A DNA stretch of 64,000 nucleotides from an uncultured Rhodospirillales bacterium (GTDB lineage Bacteria > Pseudomonadota > Alphaproteobacteria > Acetobacterales > Acetobacteraceae): positions 23,761 to 87,760 of the forward strand of contig CAILMF010000029.1 of NCBI GenBank assembly GCA_903835235.1, read 5' to 3'. Of this stretch, positions 29,380 through 36,439 are shown in pieces. The position numbers and the translations under genes were made by a program. The first letter of the stretch is position 1; each line of letters opens with the position of its first letter. The notes below the pieces were generated by a model that saw only the letters and a program-made list of their open reading frames with translations, was not told the DNA's origin and made no database searches.

Positions 29380-30513
29380 ATGCTGGGGCTGGTCGGGCTG
29401 GGCCTGGCCGGCTGCGGCACGCGCGCGCGCAGCCAGGCGGTGGCGGGCCAGGCTGTTACGGGACAGGCGCCGGCGGCCGGCGATGGGCTGGGCGTGCTGG
29501 CGCGGTCCCGCGGCATCAGCTTCGGCACCGCGGTGCAGGGGGAGTTGCTGGGGCGCGACCCGGTCTATGCCGCGGCGGTGACGGCCGAGGCGCAGCTGCT
29601 GGTGCCGGAATGGGAAGCCAAGTGGGACGCGCTGCAACCGCGCGAGGGCGAGTTCGACTTCGGCCCGCTCGGCATCGTCGCCAGCTTTGCCCAGGCGCAG
29701 CGCAAGCAACTGCGCGGGCATGCGCTGGTCTGGCACCAGGCCATGCCGGACTGGTTGGCGCCGGCCCTGGCGGAGGGGCCGGCCCGGGCGCGGGCGGTGA
29801 TGGCGGCGCATGTCGAGGGCGTGCTGGGCGCCACCCAGCCGGTGATCCGCGACTGGGATGTGGTGAACGAGGTGCTGGCCAATCCGCCCGGCAGCCGCTT
29901 CACCGAGCAGACCCCGGCGCGCGGCATCTTCCGGGATACGCCCTGGCTGCGGGCGCTGGGGCCGGACTACATCGAGCTGGCGCTGCGCCTGGCGCGGGAA
30001 CGCGACCGGACGCTGCGGCTGACCCTCAACGATTATGGGCTGGAGGGCGACACGCCCTGGGCCGAGCAGAAGCGCCAGGCGATGCTCTCCCTGGTGCGGG
30101 CGCTGCTGGCCGCGCGCTGCCCGCTGGATGCGGTGGGGTTGCAGGCGCATCTGCAGGTGGATGAGCCGTTCCGGCCGGAGCCGCTGGCCGGCTTCATCCA
30201 GGCGCTGCGCGGCATGGGGCTTTCGGTGCTGATCACCGAGCTGGATGTGCGCGAGGGCGCCAACCTGCCGCCGGGGCTGGAGGCGCGCGACGCCGTGGTG
30301 GCCGCCTATGTGCAGCAGGTGGTCGGCACCGCGCTGGCGGCGGGCTGCCGCACCGTGCTGACCTGGGGCCTGTCGGACCGCGATTCCTGGCTGCTGCGTG
30401 ACCCCGACGTGGTCCGGCGCGACGGCCAGCAGCATCGCGGCCACCCGCTGGATGCGGAATTCCGCCGCAAGGCGATGTGGCAGGCGCTGGCGCGGAGTTT
30501 TGCCGGCGGCTGA
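29380..30513 (+). CDS. GH10 endo-1,4-beta-xylanase, predicted lipoprotein
   Basis: Glycoside hydrolase family 10, expected to cleave beta-1,4-xylan-type chains. From the ATG at 29380 there are 377 residues starting MLGLVGLGLAGCG, where LAGC is a lipobox. Catalytic acid Glu164 is in WDVVNEVL and nucleophile Glu287 in LITELDV; RGHALVWHQAMPDW and LTLNDYG are further family blocks. Two arginines lie just upstream of the ATG in the same frame (ARRG), which would complete a twin-arginine signal if translation began at a CTG at 29353 that overlaps the previous stop. The start is therefore uncertain; the family is firm. Confidence 0.92.
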   Translation: MLGLVGLGLAGCGTRARSQAVAGQAVTGQAPAAGDGLGVLARSRGISFGTAVQGELLGRDPVYAAAVTAEAQLLVPEWEAKWDALQPREGEFDFGPLGIVASFAQAQRKQLRGHALVWHQAMPDWLAPALAEGPARARAVMAAHVEGVLGATQPVIRDWDVVNEVLANPPGSRFTEQTPARGIFRDTPWLRALGPDYIELALRLARERDRTLRLTLNDYGLEGDTPWAEQKRQAMLSLVRALLAARCPLDAVGLQAHLQVDEPFRPEPLAGFIQALRGMGLSVLITELDVREGANLPPGLEARDAVVAAYVQQVVGTALAAGCRTVLTWGLSDRDSWLLRDPDVVRRDGQQHRGHPLDAEFRRKAMWQALARSFAGG

Positions 30514-30520
30514 GACGCTT

Positions 30521-30552
30521 CATACGGGCCATCAAGCGTGATGACCCGTATG
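30521..30552. terminator. perfectly paired hairpin after the xylanase gene
   Basis: CATACGGG/CCCGTATG outer arms and CATCA/TGATG inner arms around AGCG, with a single C/A mismatch between them. It starts eight bases after the stop codon. There is no T run on the plus strand, so it may be a processing or REP-type structure rather than a classical terminator. Confidence 0.5.
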
Positions 30553-30613
30553 AGTCTGCTTTCGCGCGCAGCCGCCACGCCAACCCTGCGCGGCTGATAC
30601 CGGTGGACAGACG

Positions 30614-31711
30614 TCAGGACTTCCGACGCCCGCTATTGGCCAGATGCCAGGCCTTATGGTCCTGCCGGGTCATCTCGGCCGCGGCCTCGGCGGCGCGCTT
30701 CAGCCAGCTGGCGGGCAGGGCCGCCAATTCCTTGGGCAGCGGCTTCGCGGCGCGGCTGGCCCGATTCACGCTGGCCCGGTGCAGGCTGGCGAGTTCATGG
30801 CCCATGGCCGCCAGCATGGCCGGCGCCATCAGCAACTGCGGGTCCTTGGCAACCTCGATCTTGCGGTTGCTGGGGGAGAGGCGTCGCACCGCGATGTGGT
30901 CGGCCACGCCGTACCAGGGGTCTGGCACGCGGAAGGCCGAGGTGGCCGCCTCCAGCGCGCGGATGGCGCGGTGGCCGCGGCCCGGCGGCAGCACCCAGCC
31001 GGAGGCGACCATGGCCTTGGCTTCCCGCGCCACCAGGCCACCGCGCCATTCTGCCAGCGCCACCCAGCGCGGCCGGCCCAGGCTGCCGGTGCCGGCGGTG
31101 CGGCGGGCCAGGCGGATGATCTTCGCCTCCGGTGGCAGGGCCGCCTGAAGGGCCGCGACCCAACGCGCCGCTGGCTTGCCGCCGGCGGCTTTCAACTTGG
31201 CCTCCAGCCCCTGCCAGAAGCTCTCTCCGGGTTCGCCGGGGTTGGCCAGCACCGCGTCGCGCAGCTTGCCCGGCTGCTGGTCCAGCACCTTGGGGCCGGG
31301 GGCGGCCAGGCCGGCGGCGTAGCCCGCCAGCAGCGCCTCGGCCAGGTCGCGGGGCTTGCCCCCGGCCAGCACGGCGGAGGTGGCCAGCCGCACCAGGTCC
31401 AGCGGCCAGGGCATCTCGGCGGCTTCGTCATAGTCGTTGATGCCCCAGATCAGCCGGCCATCGGCGTCTCGCCAGGTGCCGAAATTCTCCAGGTGGATGT
31501 CGCCCACGGCCAGCACCGTTTCCGCTTTGGCCAGGCCGGGGCAACAGTCCAGGATGGTCTCGGCCCAGCGCCAATAGGTGGCGCGGAGGAAGCCGAAGGG
31601 GTCGGCTGTCATGCGGGCATGCTTGCGGTCCAGGTCGGGCTGGACGATCTCATCGCCCAGCTCCTGGCGCAGCCAGGCCTCGTAGCGCGCGGTGGATGCG
31701 GTGATATCCAT
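30614..31711 (-). CDS. DUF2252 family protein
   Basis: Protein of 365 residues from the ATG at 31711, which has AAGGGG upstream; a longer frame to 31873 reads through the divergent promoter. It has the DUF2252 pattern: RMTADPFGFLRATYWRWAE, VLAVGDIHLENFGTWRD and NDYDEAAEMPWPLDLVRLA, resembling a kinase-like fold with a GDxHxxNF catalytic-type loop. The biological role of DUF2252 is not established. Divergent from the Bug gene at 31794. Confidence 0.88.
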   Translation of the reverse strand: MDITASTARYEAWLRQELGDEIVQPDLDRKHARMTADPFGFLRATYWRWAETILDCCPGLAKAETVLAVGDIHLENFGTWRDADGRLIWGINDYDEAAEMPWPLDLVRLATSAVLAGGKPRDLAEALLAGYAAGLAAPGPKVLDQQPGKLRDAVLANPGEPGESFWQGLEAKLKAAGGKPAARWVAALQAALPPEAKIIRLARRTAGTGSLGRPRWVALAEWRGGLVAREAKAMVASGWVLPPGRGHRAIRALEAATSAFRVPDPWYGVADHIAVRRLSPSNRKIEVAKDPQLLMAPAMLAAMGHELASLHRASVNRASRAAKPLPKELAALPASWLKRAAEAAAEMTRQDHKAWHLANSGRRKS

Positions 31712-31738
31712 ATTTACCCCTTCATGAACTGTAAATAT
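31710..31738. promoter_or_regulatory. inverted repeat in the divergent DUF2252/Bug promoter region
   Basis: ATATTTAC (31710-31717) and GTAAATAT (31731-31738) are perfect arms separated by 13 bases in an AT-rich pocket. The left arm reaches the DUF2252 start codon. It is a candidate operator or overlapping promoter. Confidence 0.45.
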
Positions 31739-31793
31739 TGGCGAAGAGCGCAGAGAGCGTGTAGAACACGCCCGGTTGCAGGGAGACATCAGC

Positions 31794-32798
31794 ATGTTGA
31801 GACGCCGCGCCGCCCTTGGCGCCCTCACCGCCCTTGGTGCCGGCCTGTTCGGCTCGCGCCAGGGCGTGTTCACCCCGGCGACCGGCCTGGCCCAGGCCGG
31901 CGGCTACCCGACGCATCCGGTGCGTTACATCGTGCCCTTCACCCCCGCCGGGCTGACCGACATCATGGCCCGGCTGGTGGCGCAGAAGCTGGGCGATGCC
32001 TGGGGCAAGCCAGTGGTGGTGGACAACCGCGCCGGCGGCAACGCCATGATCGGCGCCGATGCCGCCGCCAAGGCGCCGGCCGATGGACATACGCTGCTGG
32101 CGATCACGCTGACCCATGCGGTGAATGTCGGGCTGTTTCCGCAGGCACCCTACAACCTGCTGCGCGACTTCCGCATGGTCTCGGTGCTGGGCTCCCTGCC
32201 GCTGGTGGTGGTGGTGCCGGAAGCCAGCCCGATCCGCAGCCTGGGCGAGTTGATGGCCAGGGCGAAGACGCAGCCGCTGAACGGGGGGTCCTCCGGCAAT
32301 GGCTCGCCGCCGCATCTGGGGCTGGAGTTGGTGCGGCGGGTGGCCGGGGCCGGGGCCAACCTGGTGCATGTGCCGTATCGGGGTGGCGCGCCGGGGGTGA
32401 CCGACCTGGTGGCGGGCAACCTGCAATTGATGGTCTCCAACCTGCCGGAATGCATCGGCCAGATCAAAGGCGGGCGGTTGCGCGCGCTGGCCATCACCGG
32501 GGCCGAGCGCAGCCACCAGGTGCCGGAGGTGCCGACGGTGCGCGAACTGGGCTTTGCCGGGCTGGAGATCACCAACTGGACCGCCATGCTGACCAATGCC
32601 GGCGTGCCGGGCCCGGTCTTCGACCGGATCGAGCAGGCGACGCTGGCGGCGATGCGCGACCCCGACCTGCGCCGCCGCGCGGTGGATGGCGGGTTCGACG
32701 TGCTGGGCTGGGATGCCGACCGGTCCCGCAGCTTCCTGGAGGCGGAGGTGACGCGGTGGTCGCGGCTGGTGCAGGAAGCCGGGATCAAGGCGGACTGA
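31794..32798 (+). CDS. Bug/TctC-family binding protein
   Basis: Periplasmic binding protein of 334 residues. The ATG at 31794 follows CAGGGAGA; the protein starts MLRRRAALGALTALGAGLFG, a twin-arginine-like export signal. Standard Bug blocks are YPTHPVRYIVPFTPAG, VVVDNRAGGNAMIGAD and VPEVPTVRELGFAGLE. It is solitary, with no membrane partners nearby. Third Bug gene of the window. Confidence 0.92.
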   Translation: MLRRRAALGALTALGAGLFGSRQGVFTPATGLAQAGGYPTHPVRYIVPFTPAGLTDIMARLVAQKLGDAWGKPVVVDNRAGGNAMIGADAAAKAPADGHTLLAITLTHAVNVGLFPQAPYNLLRDFRMVSVLGSLPLVVVVPEASPIRSLGELMARAKTQPLNGGSSGNGSPPHLGLELVRRVAGAGANLVHVPYRGGAPGVTDLVAGNLQLMVSNLPECIGQIKGGRLRALAITGAERSHQVPEVPTVRELGFAGLEITNWTAMLTNAGVPGPVFDRIEQATLAAMRDPDLRRRAVDGGFDVLGWDADRSRSFLEAEVTRWSRLVQEAGIKAD

Positions 32799-32927
32799 CG
32801 CGGGTTGGCACCTGGGCCGGCCGCACCATCCTGCCGGACCGGGTAGGGGTGGGCGGATGACGCTCCCGCGACCGGGCCGATAGGCCGGGTTGGTCGGCGC
32901 GGCGCGGGCTGTATGCTGTGGGGTGGC

Positions 32928-33030
32928 GTGTGATCGTCGCAGGCGGCATCGCCGGAGACGTGAATCACACGACAAGACAATGAGCTGGAGTCTGTCAGGC
33001 GCTTCTGTCTGCGCCTGACAGGCTCTGATG
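32928..33030 (-). repeat. dispersed two-hairpin element B, copy 1
   Basis: On the minus strand: hairpin CTGTCAGGCGC/GCGCCTGACAG (33002-32992 with 33021-33011, loop AGACAGAA), then CCAGCTCATTGTCTTGTC, then a 43-base core GTGTGATTCACG...CGATCACAC ending at 32928. The core matches copy 3 at 39 of 43 positions. Confidence 0.8.
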
Positions 33031-33072
33031 CCGCGGTGCCACCCCGCCGGCGGTTGGAACGGAGAGCAAGCG

Positions 33073-33417
33073 ATGAACCCGGAAGACTTCCTGATCGTCA
33101 CCATCATCGTGGATGGCGAGTCGCATGCGATCCGCCTGGCCGAGGTGCTGGTGGAGGAGCGGCTGGCGGCTTCAGTGCAGGTGCCGCCGGCGCATGAGAG
33201 CTACCGGCTGATGGAGGGCGGCGGCCTGGCGGTGTACCGCGAATGGGCGGTGCGGGCGGTGACGGTGGCCAGCCGGTTCGACGCGCTGGCCGAGCGCGCC
33301 GGGCTGTTGCCGGGGATTGTGATGCCCGGCATCACCGCGGCGCCGCTGAGCGTGGTGCATCCGAAATTCGAGGGCTGGTTGCAGCAGGTGATGACCGCCT
33401 GCACCGATTGCGGCTGA
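33073..33417 (+). CDS. cutA: CutA-family divalent cation tolerance protein
   Basis: Small trimeric alpha/beta protein of 114 residues. The ATG at 33073 follows GGAGAGCAAG. It has the CutA pattern in order: FLIVTIIVDGESHAIRLAEV, LVEERLAASVQV, a central Tyr, AVRAVTVASRFDALAERAG and a C-terminal FEGWLQQV helix. The usual Cys in the AACVN-type strand is replaced by Ser-Val, so metal binding may differ. A copy of element B lies just upstream. Confidence 0.75.
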   Translation: MNPEDFLIVTIIVDGESHAIRLAEVLVEERLAASVQVPPAHESYRLMEGGGLAVYREWAVRAVTVASRFDALAERAGLLPGIVMPGITAAPLSVVHPKFEGWLQQVMTACTDCG

Positions 33418-33457
33418 GATGGCCCGGCTGAGCTTGGCGGTGGATGCCAAATTCGGC

Positions 33458-33505
33458 TTGACTAATTAGAAAACTTGAATCGGTCGAGTCCACACGCTAT
33501 GTGGA
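33458..33505 (+). promoter_or_regulatory. promoter and operator-like repeat of the Panacea gene pair
   Basis: TTGAAT (33475-33480) and TATGTG (33498-33503) are exactly 17 bases apart. The -10 box lies in an inverted repeat TCCACA/TGTGGA (33489-33494 and 33500-33505, loop CGCTA). The 8-base palindrome CTAATTAG sits just upstream at 33462-33469. The layout fits an autoregulated toxin-antitoxin promoter. Confidence 0.55.
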
Positions 33506-33526
33506 TCAGCCTGAGGAGAACATATC

Positions 33527-34036
33527 GTGAGCGGCTCGTCCCGTCCTACGTCTCTCGCAATCGCAAATGAATTTATTCGGCGTGCGCGCGCGGAGAATGT
33601 GAAGTTGACTCACATGCAGGTCCAGAAGCTTGTCTACTTCGCGCATGGCTTCATGCTTGCTGCTTTTGGCGTGCCGCTAATTAGCGACCAGTTCGAGGCG
33701 TGGCGGTTTGGGCCTGTCGCTCGATCGCTTTATGATTCGCTAAAGCGCTATGGAAAGAACGTTATAACTCGCGAGATCTGTTATGGGGACGATACGCCGT
33801 TCTTCTCTGATGATGACGGTGAACCGGTCCTCGTCGCGCTCGAACAGAAAGAGAGTGACGTAGTCGATCTCGTATACAAAGAATTTGGCCGGTTGCAAGC
33901 GTTCCAATTGTCAGCGCTTACCCACGAAGCGGGAAGCCCCTGGGATAAGGCTCACCGTATTGCCCAAAATCAGCCAATTGATAACGAAGACATTAAATCT
34001 CATTTCGCCCAACTTGTATCAAGTCCAGTGCACTAA
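33527..34036 (+). CDS. panA: Panacea-domain (DUF4065, SocA-like) putative antitoxin
   Basis: Soluble protein of 169 residues from a GTG at 33527, preceded by GAGGAGAA. The Panacea signature is clear: LTHMQVQKLVYFAHGFMLA (about 27-45), then FEAWRFGPVARSLYDSLKRYG (about 57-77). Panacea domains are known as antitoxins in PanAT modules and as the SocA adaptor in Caulobacter. It overlaps the next gene by TAATG. Codon use is far AT-richer than the flanking genes, which marks recent transfer. It is the first gene of a two-gene unit with its own promoter. Confidence 0.9.
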   Translation: MSGSSRPTSLAIANEFIRRARAENVKLTHMQVQKLVYFAHGFMLAAFGVPLISDQFEAWRFGPVARSLYDSLKRYGKNVITREICYGDDTPFFSDDDGEPVLVALEQKESDVVDLVYKEFGRLQAFQLSALTHEAGSPWDKAHRIAQNQPIDNEDIKSHFAQLVSSPVH

Positions 34037-34416
34037 TGACGGCCCAACAAAGCCTTACCGATATATTGGCGGGGGCTAAAAGCCGTGTATCGCGCAAGGT
34101 ACGACCCGATCCTAATGACAATGAGGAGATTCGTCAGCTGGCCGCAGAGGGGTTGCAGTTAGATAACCAATCAGCAAGGCAAACTTTGCAGTTAAGAGAA
34201 GATTATGCAAGGCGCGTATTTCATTTCCTATGTGCTTATGGCCTCGCCTGTTTCACAATAATGATATTGAGCGGATTTAAATGGGGTGGCTTCGAGCTCG
34301 ATAAGTATGTTTTGCTTACTTTGGTGGGGAGTACCGCAATCAGCATAGTTGGCATTGTTAATGTTGTAGTGAAAAGCTTATTCCCCATACCATCCCAGAA
34401 ATCTGGCCGAATATAA
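34036..34416 (+). CDS. small two-helix membrane protein, putative toxin partner
   Basis: 126 residues, translationally coupled to the Panacea gene (TAATG). The N-terminal ~58 residues are charged and hydrophilic; two hydrophobic helices follow (about 60-80, HFLCAYGLACFTIMILSGF, and 89-112, KYVLLTLVGSTAISIVGI), then a short basic end. I recognise no family. In known PanAT pairs the second gene encodes a toxin, some of them membrane-acting, so a membrane-disrupting toxin neutralised by the Panacea protein is the leading inference. The stop is two bases before the next gene's ATG. Confidence 0.7.
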   Translation: MTAQQSLTDILAGAKSRVSRKVRPDPNDNEEIRQLAAEGLQLDNQSARQTLQLREDYARRVFHFLCAYGLACFTIMILSGFKWGGFELDKYVLLTLVGSTAISIVGIVNVVVKSLFPIPSQKSGRI

Positions 34417-34418
34417 TC

Positions 34419-35420
34419 ATGCGTCTTTCTCTCACGGCGGCCGAGGCGCTGGCGCGGGATGCCCTGGCGGCGGCCGGCGCCGGCCCCGGCATGGCGGCGG
34501 CGGCGGCCCGCGCCCTGGTGGCGGCGGAAGCGCAGGGCCAGGCCGGGCACGGGCTTTCCCGCGTGCCGCAATACGCCGCCTTCCTGCGCAATGGCCGGGC
34601 CGATGGCGCGGCGGCACCGAAGGTGATCGCGGAACGCGGTGGCGCGGCGCTGGTGGATGCCGGCCATGGCCTGGCCTTTCCGGCGCTGGACCTGGCGGTG
34701 CGCGAGGCCCTGGCACGGGCCAGGGCGCATGGCGTGGCGCTGGTCGGGCTGACCAACAGCCAGCATTCCGGCGCCATGGGGCTACCGGTGGAGGCGCTGG
34801 CGCGGGAAGGTCTGGTGGCGCTGGCCTTCACCAATTCGCCCAGCGCCATGCCGGTGCCGGGGGGCCGGCGCCCGCTGATGGGCACCAACCCGATCGCCGC
34901 GGCCTTCCCCCGGCGCGGCGCCGCGCCGCTGGTGGTGGACCTCGCCCTGTCCGAGGTGGCGCGCGGCAAGATCATGGTCGCGGCCAAGGCCGGCAAGCGC
35001 ATCCCCGAGGGCTGGGCGATAGATGCCGAGGGGCGCCCGACCACCGACCCGAATGCGGCGCTTTCGGGTGCCATGCTGGCCATGGGCGGCACCAAGGGGG
35101 CGCTGCTGGCGCTGGTGGTGGAGCTTCTATGTGTGGCGCTGACCGGGGCGGCCTTCGGCTTCGAGGCCGACAGCTTCTTCCAGGATGAGGGCAACCGGCC
35201 GCGGCTGGGCCAGGCGCTGCTGGCCATCGACCCCGGTGCGCTGGCTGGGCAGTCGGCCTATCTGGAGCGGGTGGAGACGCTGATTTCGGCGATGCTGGCC
35301 GATGACGGCGTGCGCCTGCCGGGCAGCCGCCGGAGCGCGCTGGCAGAAGCGGCAGCGACGGAAGGGCTGGACCTGCCGGACGCGCTGGTGGATAGGCTGC
35401 GCGACCTTGTCAGACACTGA
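34419..35420 (+). CDS. Ldh2/YiaK-family malate/lactate-type dehydrogenase
   Basis: NAD(P)-dependent oxidoreductase of the Ldh2 family acting on 2-hydroxy acids. 333 residues beginning MRLSLTAAEALARDAL. Family blocks: AEAQGQAGHGLSRVPQYA with the catalytic His region (about 45), VALVGLTNSQHSGAMGLPVE with a second conserved His, and the nucleotide-binding MGTNPIAAAFPR. The base composition returns abruptly to very high GC here, right after the Panacea islet. The substrate within the family is unresolved. Confidence 0.9.
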   Translation: MRLSLTAAEALARDALAAAGAGPGMAAAAARALVAAEAQGQAGHGLSRVPQYAAFLRNGRADGAAAPKVIAERGGAALVDAGHGLAFPALDLAVREALARARAHGVALVGLTNSQHSGAMGLPVEALAREGLVALAFTNSPSAMPVPGGRRPLMGTNPIAAAFPRRGAAPLVVDLALSEVARGKIMVAAKAGKRIPEGWAIDAEGRPTTDPNAALSGAMLAMGGTKGALLALVVELLCVALTGAAFGFEADSFFQDEGNRPRLGQALLAIDPGALAGQSAYLERVETLISAMLADDGVRLPGSRRSALAEAAATEGLDLPDALVDRLRDLVRH

Positions 35421-36393
35421 ATATCAGCGCCAACCGCGCATCCCCAATCCCCACCGCATCTGTGGCGTCGCCCCGGTGCGGGCACTCTTCCTCCGGCGGG
35501 CGGAGGATGTCATCCGCTTGTTCTACCTGGCCGAACGCCGGCAGGAGGCTGGGCCGCTCTGCGCCCATCTGGCGCGCACCCGGCGGGTCTACCGCGAGGT
35601 GGAGGCCCATGAGCTGGCCCGGATCGCCGGCACCGAGCACCATGGCGGCATCTGCGCCATCGCCAGCCTGCGCTATTCGGAAGAACTGCCCGGCCACGCC
35701 CTGCCGCCGAACCTGCCGGCGGCGCCGGTGCTGACGGTGCTGGATGGCATCGGCAATCCCCACAACCTGGGCGCCATCGCCCGCACCGCCGCCTTCTTCG
35801 GCTGCAAGGGCCTGGTGCTGAGCGATGACGAGCGGCAATGCGACCTCTCCGACGCCGCCTTCCGCACCAGCGAGGGTGGGCTGGAGCACCTGCGGGTCAT
35901 GCGGGCGCGGCACCTGCCGAACCTGCTGCTGGGCATGCGCCAGCACTACCTGACCGTGGCGGCGGTGGCCTCGGGCGGGGTGCCGCCGGAGGCGCTGCCG
36001 CGCGGCCGGCCCTTGGCGCTAGTGCTGGGCAATGAGGAAACCGGCATTCCCGAGCCGACCCTGGCGGCCTGCGAGGCGCGCGTCACGCTGCCTGGCAGCG
36101 GGCTGGTCGAGAGCCTGAACGTGGCGGCTGCCGCGGCGGTGCTGCTGCATGCCCTGCTGGCGGTGGCGCCCGCCGCGGCCGAGCGCCCCAGGCCGGCGGG
36201 TGGCCGCCCCGGCAACCAGGGCGGGCGCCCCGCCGAGGCGCCGACGCCGGGCCAACTCACGCTGCGGCCCGCGGCCTCCCCCGCCGGCCGGCGCCCGGCC
36301 CGCGACCCCGGGCGCGACCCTGTAAGCGACCCTGGGCGCGACCCAGCACGCGACCCAGCACGCGACCCAACACGCGACCCTGGGCGCAGGTGA
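35407..36393 (+). CDS. SpoU/TrmH-family RNA 2'-O-ribose methyltransferase
   Basis: SAM-dependent methyltransferase acting on tRNA or rRNA. I chose the TTG at 35407, overlapping the previous gene by 14 bases, because recognisable sequence begins there (SDTEYQRQPRIPNPHRICG); the earlier ATG frame is a shadow of the dehydrogenase. Knot motifs: GNPHNLGAIARTAAFFG (motif 1), LALVLGNEETGIP (motif 2) and ESLNVAAAAAVLLH (motif 3). The C-terminal ~75 residues are a low-complexity Arg/Asp/Pro tail from 12-bp tandem repeats. 328 residues. The target nucleotide is unknown. Confidence 0.9.
   Translation: MSDTEYQRQPRIPNPHRICGVAPVRALFLRRAEDVIRLFYLAERRQEAGPLCAHLARTRRVYREVEAHELARIAGTEHHGGICAIASLRYSEELPGHALPPNLPAAPVLTVLDGIGNPHNLGAIARTAAFFGCKGLVLSDDERQCDLSDAAFRTSEGGLEHLRVMRARHLPNLLLGMRQHYLTVAAVASGGVPPEALPRGRPLALVLGNEETGIPEPTLAACEARVTLPGSGLVESLNVAAAAAVLLHALLAVAPAAAERPRPAGGRPGNQGGRPAEAPTPGQLTLRPAASPAGRRPARDPGRDPVSDPGRDPARDPARDPTRDPGRR
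36301..36391 (+). repeat. 12-bp tandem repeat encoding an Arg-Asp-Pro tail
   Basis: Successive units of GCGACCCAGCAC type encode RDPA, RDPT and RDPG at the end of the SpoU methyltransferase. Seven or so units are visible, several identical, indicating slippage-driven expansion. Confidence 0.8.
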
Positions 36394-36439
36394 AGGCGGC
36401 GGTCTTGCGCTGGCCCGCCAACCCGGCAATCTGGCGCGC

